Assembly (NCBI GenBank): GCA_021378565.1
Contig: JAACJU010000002.1
Coordinates: 143,777-198,443, forward strand
Reading direction: 5' to 3'
DNA length: 54,667 nucleotides
From: Arcobacter sp. LC1
GTDB lineage: Bacteria > Campylobacterota > Campylobacteria > Campylobacterales > Arcobacteraceae
Shown piece after piece: positions 27,488 through 34,933 of this stretch. The position numbers were made by a program, and so were the translations under genes. The stretch's first letter is position 1; every line of letters starts with the position of its first letter. The notes under the pieces were generated by a model. That model had not been told where the DNA came from. It saw only the letters and a program-made list of their open reading frames with translations, and made no database searches.

Positions 27488-29080
27488 TTAAGCCTTTTTA
27501 GGATCTTTTCCTTCTCTCGCTTCTTTTTCTTGTTCTCTTGCCATTTTCATAGCAAGTTGTGGACCATTCCATAAAGTTGGTAAAATTATAATCGAAACTG
27601 GAACGGCCGCTATTATAATAAACGATTGAATGGCTGAGACGCCACTAGAGCCAATAGAAATAAGTGCTATTGCCATAGCGCCCATCAAAATTCCCCAAAA
27701 AGCTCTCAAATATGGATGTGGATGTCTTCCACCACCTGTAACAACTGAGATAGTATAAGTGATTGAATCACCTGTTGTAACAATAAAAGCAACACTTAAA
27801 ATTAAAAATAATATTGACATAAGAGTTCCCCAAGGTAAAGCTTCAGTTATTGCTAAAAGTGCAGCTGGAAGATTAAATCCAGTAAAAGGACCTGAGATTA
27901 TTCCAGGATGTGCAATCTCAGCAGCTAGTCCTGAACCACCTACAATTGTGTACCAAAAAAATGTGATTAAAGGTGCTAAGATTGAAACTGAAAGGATTAG
28001 CGTTCTAACACTTCTACCTCTTGTAATTGTTGACATAAAAACAGCCATTATAGGACCAAATCCCATAAACCAACCCCAGAAAAATACAGTCCAAGCATTT
28101 ACCCAACCTGTGTCACCTCTGTATAAAGCCATAGGCACAAGATGTTGTATGACTGAACCTAAACCTTGAGTAAAGCTATCTATTATAAATTTTGTTGGTC
28201 CAAAAAGGAATATAAATACCATTAAAAATATTGCTAAAATTGTATTCCATTTTGAGAGAAAAGTAATCCCTTTTGCAAGTCCTGTTAAAGCACTAACTGT
28301 ATAAATTAACATAGCAGCTAAAACAATTATAACTTGCGCGGTAAAATTATCAGGTATATGAAATAAAAATTTTAAACCATAAGAAATTTGAAGTCCCAAA
28401 AATCCAATGGGTCCAATAGTCCCAGCAGCCGCTCCAACTATACAAAAAGCATCAACTACAGAACCAACCCAAGAATCTATAATTCTTTGTCCAAAAAGAG
28501 GATAAAGAATAGTTCTAGGTTTTAAAGGTAAGCCTTTGTCGTAATGCAAATGCATCAAAACAATAGTTGTCAAAGTTCCTAAAATTGCCCAAGCTAAAAA
28601 TCCCCAGTGCATAAAAGAAGTTGATAGTGCATTTACAGCTTTTTGAAAAGGATCACTTGTAACTGCAAACATAGGATCAGGAGACATAAAATGCGCAATA
28701 GGTTCAGCTCCAGCCCAAAAAACTCCACCACCAGCAAGTAAAGTACACATAATAATTGAAAGCCATTTAAAGGTGCTCATTTCAGGTTTACCATCTTTGG
28801 TTCTTCCTAAAACTGCATTTCCTCCTGTGCTAATTGCTAATACTAGACCTATAATAAAAGTAGCTAGTAATAAAATTTGCCAATAAGCTCCAAAAAATTG
28901 CGTAGAGTATTTAAACCCTAAATTTACGACACTTGTCATAAAATGCGAATCAAAAATAGTAAATATTACAAATACAAGTAAAAAACCAGCACTTAAAATA
29001 AGAGTTACTTTGTCAAGCTCTTTAAGACTGTAACTTTTTTCTGAAATATTTTCTTCAATAAAATCTTTCTTGTGTTCCAT
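27488..29080 (-). CDS. BCCT-family transporter
   Basis: The 530-residue protein has twelve membrane helices and BCCT hallmarks such as GGGVFWAGAEPIAHFM (near 117-132), SFMHWGFLAWAI and WTVFFWGWFMGFGP. BCCT carriers take up quaternary-ammonium compounds (betaine, choline, carnitine) or related zwitterions. In the helix-8 signature the second and third Trp seen in betaine carriers are Phe here, so the substrate may differ. The charged cytoplasmic tail ends EKEAREGKDPKKA. AAAGGA precedes the ATG. It lies ten bases after the M19 gene and is most simply the uptake system for the cluster's substrate. Confidence 0.92.
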   Translation of the reverse strand: MEHKKDFIEENISEKSYSLKELDKVTLILSAGFLLVFVIFTIFDSHFMTSVVNLGFKYSTQFFGAYWQILLLATFIIGLVLAISTGGNAVLGRTKDGKPEMSTFKWLSIIMCTLLAGGGVFWAGAEPIAHFMSPDPMFAVTSDPFQKAVNALSTSFMHWGFLAWAILGTLTTIVLMHLHYDKGLPLKPRTILYPLFGQRIIDSWVGSVVDAFCIVGAAAGTIGPIGFLGLQISYGLKFLFHIPDNFTAQVIIVLAAMLIYTVSALTGLAKGITFLSKWNTILAIFLMVFIFLFGPTKFIIDSFTQGLGSVIQHLVPMALYRGDTGWVNAWTVFFWGWFMGFGPIMAVFMSTITRGRSVRTLILSVSILAPLITFFWYTIVGGSGLAAEIAHPGIISGPFTGFNLPAALLAITEALPWGTLMSILFLILSVAFIVTTGDSITYTISVVTGGGRHPHPYLRAFWGILMGAMAIALISIGSSGVSAIQSFIIIAAVPVSIIILPTLWNGPQLAMKMAREQEKEAREGKDPKKA

Positions 29081-29090
29081 CTTTTTTCCT

Positions 29091-30083
29091 TTACGTTAAT
29101 TTTGTCAAACTGTTTTCTAAGAATTTCAACCAATTCTCACCCATAACTTTAACTATTTCTTCTGCTTTAAAGCCATACTTTTCTAGACCTAAATAGATAT
29201 TTTTCATGCCACTTGGGTTTTTAAACCAGGGCAAGCCATCAGGCCAACCACTATCATTTGCATTTCCTTCGCCGTAATCCATATCCTTAGACCAAGTACC
29301 GTTTCTCATCCACTCTAGAATTGATTTTGGTTGGTTAAGACATAAATCACTTCCAATGCCTAGGGCATCTATGCCAATCAAATCAGCAGTTTTTGCAATC
29401 ATTTGACAAAAATCGTCCAAGGTGCAAGCACTTTTGTTTGGCAAGTGAAAAGGATATAAAGAAAATCCAAGTAAGCCACCTTTTTTAGCCAAGGCTTTTA
29501 AAACTTCATCAGATTTATTTCTAAGTCCTTTGTGTGCAAATAAAGGATTTGCATGACTTATGCAAATAGGGCGTGAAGAAATATCAATAGCTTCAAGAGT
29601 TGATTTTTGGGCGCTATGTGACATATCAATTATCATGCCAACTCTATTCATTTCTTTTATAGCTTGCTTACCAAATCTTGTAATCCCGCTATCTGTATTT
29701 TCATAGCACCCAGTTGCAAGCAAGCTTTGATTGTTGTAAGTTAATTGCATAATCAAAAGTCCAAGTTTTCTCATGACTTCAATCATTCCAATTTCACAAT
29801 CAATTGGGCTACAATTTTGCGCCCCAAAGAAAATCCCTACTAAATTGTTTTTCTTAGCAAGTAAAATATCATCAGCATTCATAACAGGCATTATCAAATC
29901 AGTATTTTGTTCAAATAGTTTGTTCCACTTTGCAAAGCCACTAAGAGTTTGTCTTGTGTCTTCGTGGTAAACTAAAGTTACGTGAACAGCTGTAATATTT
30001 GCATCTTTTAAGCCTTGAAAATATTTTCTGTCAGCTTTGCAATATTGTAAACCGTCAATAATTATTTGATTTTCATACATCAT
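29091..30083 (-). CDS. M19 membrane-dipeptidase-like protein with altered metal site
   Basis: The 330-residue protein follows the renal dipeptidase (peptidase M19) fold: NRVGMIIDMSHSAQ (His156), RPICISHANP (His177), GGLLGFSLYP and IGSDLC (Asp246) align with the family. Other ligands are changed: the HxD of the DGHND motif reads DGLQY (10-14), the bridging Glu of the EGG motif is a Phe (GIFFGAQN), and the His of LTHS is Tyr116. It may therefore hydrolyse something other than a dipeptide, with a single metal, or be non-hydrolytic. There is no signal peptide, so it is cytoplasmic. It sits six bases after the aldehyde dehydrogenase gene. Confidence 0.82.
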   Translation of the reverse strand: MMYENQIIIDGLQYCKADRKYFQGLKDANITAVHVTLVYHEDTRQTLSGFAKWNKLFEQNTDLIMPVMNADDILLAKKNNLVGIFFGAQNCSPIDCEIGMIEVMRKLGLLIMQLTYNNQSLLATGCYENTDSGITRFGKQAIKEMNRVGMIIDMSHSAQKSTLEAIDISSRPICISHANPLFAHKGLRNKSDEVLKALAKKGGLLGFSLYPFHLPNKSACTLDDFCQMIAKTADLIGIDALGIGSDLCLNQPKSILEWMRNGTWSKDMDYGEGNANDSGWPDGLPWFKNPSGMKNIYLGLEKYGFKAEEIVKVMGENWLKFLENSLTKLT

Positions 30084-30089
30084 GTTTTC

Positions 30090-31538
30090 CTAATATGGCT
30101 TTTGATAAGCTGTTTTTACAACAGTATAAAATTCTTTTGCATAAGAGCCTTGTTCTCGTGGTCCAAAGCTTGATTCTTTTCTACCTCCAAAAGGTACATG
30201 ATAATCAGTTCCAGCTGTTGGCAGATTTACCATCACACAACCACTTTTAACATTTTTTTTGAATTTTGCTGAGTATTCTAAGCTTTTAGTTACAATTCCA
30301 GCAGTTAAGCCAAATCTTGTATCATTTACAGTTTTTATAGCTTCGCATAAATTTTTAACTTTAATAATACAAGCTAGGGGAGCAAAAACTTCTTCTTGAT
30401 TTATATCCCATTCGTTTTTTGTGTCTGTAAATAAAGTAGGTTCCATATAAAAACCTTCTTTTTCTAGTTTTAGCTGTTTCCCACCAAAAACTAAAGTAGC
30501 GCCCAGCTCTTTTCCTCTTTGTACCCATTTTAAGTTTGATTGTAATTGTTTTTCATCAACAACAGGACCCATAAAGTTACCCTCTTCAAGAGCATGTCCA
30601 ACTTTTAGTGTTTTAAGTTTTTTTGTAAGTGCAGATAAATATTTATCATAAATACCTTCAAAAACAACTAATCTAGCTGAAGCTGTACATTTTTGTCCAG
30701 TTCCACCAAAAGAGCCACCAATAGTGCAAGTTATTGCAGTGTCAATATCAGCGTCATCAGCAATAACAAGGGCATTTTTACTTCCCATTTCAAGTTGGCA
30801 TTTTACAAAATTTGCAGCAGTTGCTTTTGCAATACCACGTCCAACTTCAACTGAACCTGTAAATGAAAGTGCTGAAATATCTTTTGAATTTATCAAAGCT
30901 TCCCCAGCACTTCTACCAGAGCCTAAAATTAGATTAAAAGTTCCATTTGGCAAATCATGCTTGTCTATTATTTTTGCTAATTCCACAGCTGAAGCAGGAG
31001 TGACATTTGCAGGTTTCCAAATAACAGCATTTCCATAACAAAGTGCAGGAGCTATTTTCCAAACAGCAGTTGCAGTTGGGAAGTTCCAAGGAGATATGAT
31101 ACCAACAACACCTACAGCTTCTCTTGTGATTTCTATGTTAACTCCTGGTCTAACAGAGCGAGCGTTCTCACCAATTTGTCTTAGCACTTCAGCGCTATAA
31201 TATTGAAAAAATTGTCCAGCTCTATATATCTCACCTTTTCCCTCAGCCTTAGTTTTGCCTTCTTCACGTGCTAGAAGTGTTCCAAGTTCCTCGCTTCTTT
31301 GGATTAATTCATCTCCAATTGCTTGTAAGATATTTACTTTTTTTTCTAGTGGAGTTGCTTCCCAAAGAGGTTGAGCGACATTTGCTGCTTTTATAGCTTG
31401 TTCTACTTGAGACACACTAGCTTGAGCGAAATCTCCGATTTTATCTGAAATATCAGAAGGGTTAATATTTACAATAGTTGAAGTTCCCTCGAGCCATTTT
31501 CCGTCTATATATAAACTTTTTTTATAATCTGTTTGCAT
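30090..31538 (-). CDS. Aldehyde dehydrogenase, 2-oxoglutarate-semialdehyde type
   Basis: The 482-residue NAD(P)-dependent aldehyde dehydrogenase has catalytic Cys284 (GGTGQKCTASARLVV), general base Glu250 (CQLEMGSKN), the IISPWNFPTAT cofactor stretch and FTGSVEVGR. The C-terminal GTDYHVPFGGRKESSFGPRE, followed by EFYTVVKTAY, closely recalls 2-oxoglutarate (alpha-ketoglutaric) semialdehyde dehydrogenases of hydroxyproline, arabinose and glucarate breakdown. I infer that the pathway delivers 2-oxoglutarate; other semialdehydes are possible. AAAGGA precedes the ATG and it lies nine bases after ridA. Confidence 0.9.
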   Translation of the reverse strand: MQTDYKKSLYIDGKWLEGTSTIVNINPSDISDKIGDFAQASVSQVEQAIKAANVAQPLWEATPLEKKVNILQAIGDELIQRSEELGTLLAREEGKTKAEGKGEIYRAGQFFQYYSAEVLRQIGENARSVRPGVNIEITREAVGVVGIISPWNFPTATAVWKIAPALCYGNAVIWKPANVTPASAVELAKIIDKHDLPNGTFNLILGSGRSAGEALINSKDISALSFTGSVEVGRGIAKATAANFVKCQLEMGSKNALVIADDADIDTAITCTIGGSFGGTGQKCTASARLVVFEGIYDKYLSALTKKLKTLKVGHALEEGNFMGPVVDEKQLQSNLKWVQRGKELGATLVFGGKQLKLEKEGFYMEPTLFTDTKNEWDINQEEVFAPLACIIKVKNLCEAIKTVNDTRFGLTAGIVTKSLEYSAKFKKNVKSGCVMVNLPTAGTDYHVPFGGRKESSFGPREQGSYAKEFYTVVKTAYQKPY

Positions 31539-31547
31539 TTTTTTCCT

Positions 31548-31937
31548 TTACTTGCATTGTGCATAAACTACTAATTCAACTAGCATCTCTTCTCTAGCTA
31601 GTCCAGCTACGATAACCGCAGCACGGTTTGGATAGGGTGCTTTAAAATACTTAGCATAATTTTCGTTGAAAGTTTTTAAGTATTCTCTTTTTGTTACATA
31701 AATAAGAACTTGCAATACATTGTCTGTATTAAGTTTTGCAGATTCTAGTGTATGAACTAGGTTGTCCAGCACTTGCTTACTCTGAGCCTCTATCCCACCA
31801 TCAACAACTTTACCTTCCTTGTTTATAGGAATTTGCGCAGTATATAAAACATTATTTGCTGTGATTGCCCACTCTAGGGGTGCTTTTGAGGCAAAAAGCT
31901 CTGTCTTTATAGCTTTTTTTAGCTCTTTGTCTTGCAT
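31548..31937 (-). CDS. RidA/YjgF-family imine deaminase
   Basis: RidA-family proteins hydrolyse reactive enamines and imines left by amino-acid breakdown. The 129-residue protein has ANNVLYTAQIPIN, SKQVLDNLVHTLESAKLNTDNVLQV and PYPNRAAVIVAGLAREEMLVEL; however, the usual CxxR-type Arg context is modified (PNRAA is present, supporting an active RidA-like site). I start it at 31937, where AAAGGAG lies six bases before ATG; a TTG at 31967 opens a longer frame. First gene of the cluster, it fits a pathway with an imine intermediate. Confidence 0.88.
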   Translation of the reverse strand: MQDKELKKAIKTELFASKAPLEWAITANNVLYTAQIPINKEGKVVDGGIEAQSKQVLDNLVHTLESAKLNTDNVLQVLIYVTKREYLKTFNENYAKYFKAPYPNRAAVIVAGLAREEMLVELVVYAQCK

Positions 31938-31995
31938 TTTTTCTCCTTTAAAAAATAATTCAGTCAAAGTTTACTTGATAATTACTTAATGAATA

Positions 31996-32013
31996 CTTAA
32001 AATATATTTTAAG
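31996..32013. promoter_or_regulatory. 18-bp perfect palindrome upstream of ridA, candidate operator
   Basis: CTTAAAATATATTTTAAG is a perfect 18-base palindrome 59 bases before the ridA start. Its place between the gntR terminator and ridA makes it the best candidate operator for the cluster, possibly for the neighbouring GntR protein. AT-rich palindromes arise by chance in such DNA, so this is only a candidate. Confidence 0.45.
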
Positions 32014-32100
32014 AAATAATGAAGTTTTATTTTTTAATATTAGAAGCCCTAAAACTAAGGTAGTGAAGCGATATTTTTTATAATATATAATATCTTAATT

Positions 32101-32142
32101 AAAACTATTATAAATTATTTTAAACAATTTTTTAATAGTTTT
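32101..32142 (-). terminator. Terminator-like hairpin after gntR
   Basis: AAAACTATTA (32101-32110) and TAATAGTTTT (32133-32142) form a perfect 10-bp inverted repeat about 25 bases after the gntR stop. It separates the regulator's transcript from the ridA cluster, which then needs its own promoter. Confidence 0.5.
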
Positions 32143-32166
32143 TTTGTGAATTTATTTTGTTAAAAT

Positions 32167-32814
32167 TTAAATAGTATATTTTTTTACTATATTTTCTATA
32201 TAGTTTATTATCTTGTCAGCATTTAAAAGAGCATTTACTTTGTCTTGTTTTAAAACAGATTTTAAAATATTTTTATGAAAGTTTTTTACAGCTTCATGAT
32301 TTTCTTTTGTAGCGTAGTAATAAAAAAATCTCCGTGATAAGCCTTGTGAATTTCGCAAACTCTCAAAGATAAAATAATTTTTTGAAGCCTTTCCTAGAAC
32401 TTCTTGTCTTTTTTCTAACCATGCAAAAACTTCTTTATCACTAAGATTGTCAGCTTTATCAAGTAAATCTTGTATGCTATCTTTGTCAGTTTGAGTTAAA
32501 CGCATAATAGCGCATTCAACACAAGTTTTTAAAATCGGGCGTCTAGCTTCTAATAATTGCAATTGTAAGCTAGCATTCATTTGTGGTATCATAATCCCTG
32601 CTTTTGAAATATTTACTAAAAATCTTTTCGATAAAAGCAAAAGAGCTTCTCTTACAGGTGTTCGCCCAGCTCCTAGCATTTCGCATATTTTTTTTTCAGT
32701 CAATATGCTTCCTGGTTCTATTTCACAAAATATTATTTTTTTCTCTAGTTGTTCATAAACTTGCTCTGTTAAGGTTTTGTCTTTTGAACGTTTTATTTTT
32801 TTTACTTTTTCCAT
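32167..32814 (-). CDS. GntR-family (FCD) transcriptional regulator
   Basis: The 215-residue protein has the GntR winged helix at residues 10-75 (TLTEQVYEQLEKKI, EPGSILTEKKICEMLGAGRTPVREALLLLS) and a helical FCD-type effector domain after that. Such proteins usually repress a nearby catabolic operon until a small organic acid or amine binds. It is upstream of and on the same strand as the ridA-to-ydeP run and divergent from cmoA, so it probably controls that run. The FCD metal-binding His residues are not all obvious, so the effector type is uncertain. Confidence 0.88.
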   Translation of the reverse strand: MEKVKKIKRSKDKTLTEQVYEQLEKKIIFCEIEPGSILTEKKICEMLGAGRTPVREALLLLSKRFLVNISKAGIMIPQMNASLQLQLLEARRPILKTCVECAIMRLTQTDKDSIQDLLDKADNLSDKEVFAWLEKRQEVLGKASKNYFIFESLRNSQGLSRRFFYYYATKENHEAVKNFHKNILKSVLKQDKVNALLNADKIINYIENIVKKYTI

Positions 32815-32841
32815 TATTTTTTACCTAAGTTTTAGATGTGT

Positions 32842-32868
32842 TATTATAATTAAGTTAAACTTATAATA
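32842..32868 (-). promoter_or_regulatory. gntR -10 box within an inverted repeat
   Basis: TATTATAA (32842-32849) and TTATAATA (32861-32868) form an inverted repeat. On the minus strand its inner part gives TATAAT at 32848-32843, 28 bases before the gntR ATG. A repressor bound here would block gntR transcription, so autoregulation is plausible. Confidence 0.4.
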
Positions 32869-32967
32869 GCTAAAGATTATAATATTTATAGCCTACCCAA
32901 ATAAAATATCAAAACAAAGCTTAATGCATCTTAAGAGTTTTAAAAAATTATTTAAAGATTTTTTTGC

Positions 32968-32973
32968 TATAAT
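32968..32973 (+). promoter_or_regulatory. Extended -10 box overlapping the cmoA 5' end
   Basis: TGCTATAAT with a T-run before it is the classic extended -10 of this group. It ends only five bases before the cmoA ATG at 32979, which would place the transcription start on or beside the start codon and make the message leaderless. Confidence 0.6.
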
Positions 32974-32978
32974 TGCTA

Positions 32979-33683
32979 ATGATTGATAAGATATTTACAC
33001 AAAAAAGACACAAGCATTTTGAATTTGATGAAGAAGTTGCTTTGGTTTTTGATGATATGCTCTCTCGAAGCATTCCTTTTTATGAGCAAAATCTTGATTT
33101 GTGCGTAGCTTTGGCAAAAACTTATCTAAAAGATGGAGATTTGGTCTATGATTTAGGCTGTTCGACGGGAAGTTGCTTGATAAAACTTGCTAAGCAGGGT
33201 TTGGCGCTTGATTTGTGTGGCATAGATAATTCAAGCTCGATGCTTGAAATTGCTAGAAAAAAAGCCCATGCTTTTGGAGAAAAAATATCCTTTTTGAAAG
33301 CCGATATTTTTAATATGGATTTAAAAAAATCAAAAGTAGTGTTTGCATCTTATACTTTGCAGTTTATTCGCCCTTTGCAAAGGCAAGAGTTGATTTGTAA
33401 AATTTTTGAAAGTTTAGAAGTTGGTGGAGTTTTTATTTTTTGCGAAAAAGTTATTTCAGAAAATAAGAACTTAAATAAAAGTTATATTGAAAAATATTAT
33501 CAATTTAAAGAAGATAAGGGATATTCAAGATTTGAAATAGCACAAAAAAGACAAGCGCTTGAAGATGTGCTTATTCCTTACACGATAGATGAAAATAAAA
33601 AAATGCTAAAAAAAGCAGGCTTTAGCCATAGCGAACTTATTTTTAAGTGGGCTAATTTTGCTTCTTTTATAGCTATAAAATAA
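32979..33683 (+). CDS. cmoA: tRNA uridine carboxy-S-adenosylmethionine synthase CmoA
   Basis: CmoA converts S-adenosylmethionine and prephenate to carboxy-SAM, used by CmoB to modify wobble uridine 34 of tRNAs. The 234-residue protein has VYDLGCSTGSCLIKLA (motif I), a DNSSSMLE loop, and FASYTLQFIRP, all as in CmoA. The start is ATG 32979; a TTG six bases before it would add two residues. No ribosome binding site is present and the -10 box is immediately upstream, pointing to a leaderless start. It leads a run with bcp, the pgbA-like gene, glcD and yihY. Confidence 0.9.
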   Translation: MIDKIFTQKRHKHFEFDEEVALVFDDMLSRSIPFYEQNLDLCVALAKTYLKDGDLVYDLGCSTGSCLIKLAKQGLALDLCGIDNSSSMLEIARKKAHAFGEKISFLKADIFNMDLKKSKVVFASYTLQFIRPLQRQELICKIFESLEVGGVFIFCEKVISENKNLNKSYIEKYYQFKEDKGYSRFEIAQKRQALEDVLIPYTIDENKKMLKKAGFSHSELIFKWANFASFIAIK

Positions 33684-33693
33684 AAGGATAAAA

Positions 33694-34194
33694 ATGTTAG
33701 AAATAGGGACAAAAGCACCGCAATTTTGTTTGCCAAACCAAGATGAGGTAGAAATTTGCCTAAGAGATTTACAAAATAAATGGGTAGTTCTTTATTTTTA
33801 TCCTAGGGATTTAACTCCAGGGTGTACAAACGAAGCTATAGACTTTTCTGCTTTAAACGAAGAGTTTGAAAACTTAGGCGCTGTTATCTTAGGAGTTAGC
33901 CCAGATAATCCTAAAAAGCATAGGTCATTTATAGAAAAAAAAGATTTAAAAATCACGCTTTTAAGTGATGAAGATACAAGTTTATGCCAAAAATATGGTA
34001 TTTGGGGAATGAAAAAATTTATGGGTAAAGAATTTTTAGGGGTAAATAGAACCACTTTTTTAATAAATCCAAAAGGTGAGATAGCTCGTATTTGGGAAAA
34101 AGTAACAGTTAGAAAAAAGAAGAAAATTGATGGTGAAACTTGCCAAGTTTTTCATGCTCGTGAAGTCAAAAAAACCTTAGAGGAGTTGAGTTAA
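33694..34194 (+). CDS. bcp: Thioredoxin-dependent peroxiredoxin, Bcp type
   Basis: The 166-residue protein is an atypical peroxiredoxin reducing H2O2 and organic peroxides. The active site TPGCT has peroxidatic Cys44. The Cys five residues later that resolves the sulfenic acid in E. coli Bcp is Ile here (CTNEAI), so this is a 1-Cys form or uses another Cys, such as Cys97-region LCQKYG. Lys-rich end KVTVRKKKKIDGETCQVF. It lies ten bases after cmoA. Confidence 0.92.
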   Translation: MLEIGTKAPQFCLPNQDEVEICLRDLQNKWVVLYFYPRDLTPGCTNEAIDFSALNEEFENLGAVILGVSPDNPKKHRSFIEKKDLKITLLSDEDTSLCQKYGIWGMKKFMGKEFLGVNRTTFLINPKGEIARIWEKVTVRKKKKIDGETCQVFHAREVKKTLEELS

Positions 34195-34195
34195 G

Positions 34196-34933
34196 ATGAA
34201 GTTAAAAAAAATTTACTTTTGTATTTTTATTTTTTGTATTTTTATTTTTGGTGCTAGTGCAAAAGATTTTTCAAATCAATATATTAGGCTAGAAAGTGTA
34301 AAAAATAATACTGCTAAAATAGCGCAAACGCATTTAAAAATAGGGCAAAGTGGGATAATAATACACAAGTATAGAAATACCAAATTGCAGTCTATTTTAT
34401 CAAATGCTATAGTTTTTAAAAGTAATGGCAATGGCTCTTATTTAAAACTTAGCCCATTTAATGATTTAGATCAAAGTGCTTTGCCAAAGTCTAAACTTAA
34501 GCCTCAAAGGGGTGATATTTTTATTTTAAATTATCTTTATCATAATTCTTTATTAATTGCACCAAATGAAGACAGTATAAAAGTTGTAAGAAATAAGTTT
34601 AATAATTTTAACTTTATTCAAGGAGATATTTTTGCAGCGTATTTGAAATTTCAAAATGAGCCATTTGCAAGCGAAGCTACCTTTAAAGCTTTTGCAAAAA
34701 CTCATAATCTTGGGACTATATTTTTTGTTATTGGAAATTATTCTTATATGCTTGATGCAAAAAGTTTTAAAATTTTACAAAAAACATACCTTTTTCATCA
34801 AGAAAAAAAACAAAGCCTACCTTTTTATACAAGAATTACAAATATAGAAAGTAATTTTTGGAATATTTCTTTTGAAAAAAATCATAAGCAATCTTATAAT
34901 TCTTATTATAAATATCTCATAGGAATAAAATAA
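34196..34933 (+). CDS. Secreted PgbA N-terminal-domain-like protein
   Basis: The 245-residue protein has a signal peptide (hydrophobic residues 6-20, then GASAKD) and a domain reading VKNNTAKIAQTHLKIGQSGIIIHK, then LKPQRGDIFILNYLYHNSLLIAPN. This matches my memory of the N-terminal domain of PgbA, the plasminogen-binding surface protein of Helicobacter. The charged C-terminal repeat part of PgbA is absent, so plasminogen binding should not be assumed. One base separates it from bcp, and its stop overlaps the glcD start. Confidence 0.7.
   Translation: MKLKKIYFCIFIFCIFIFGASAKDFSNQYIRLESVKNNTAKIAQTHLKIGQSGIIIHKYRNTKLQSILSNAIVFKSNGNGSYLKLSPFNDLDQSALPKSKLKPQRGDIFILNYLYHNSLLIAPNEDSIKVVRNKFNNFNFIQGDIFAAYLKFQNEPFASEATFKAFAKTHNLGTIFFVIGNYSYMLDAKSFKILQKTYLFHQEKKQSLPFYTRITNIESNFWNISFEKNHKQSYNSYYKYLIGIK
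34220..34249 (+). repeat. 15-bp in-frame tandem duplication in signal peptide
   Basis: TGTATTTTTATTTTT occurs twice in tandem, giving Cys-Ile-Phe-Ile-Phe twice in the hydrophobic core of the pgbA-like signal peptide. The unit is five codons, so gain or loss of a copy would keep the frame but change core length. Confidence 0.8.
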
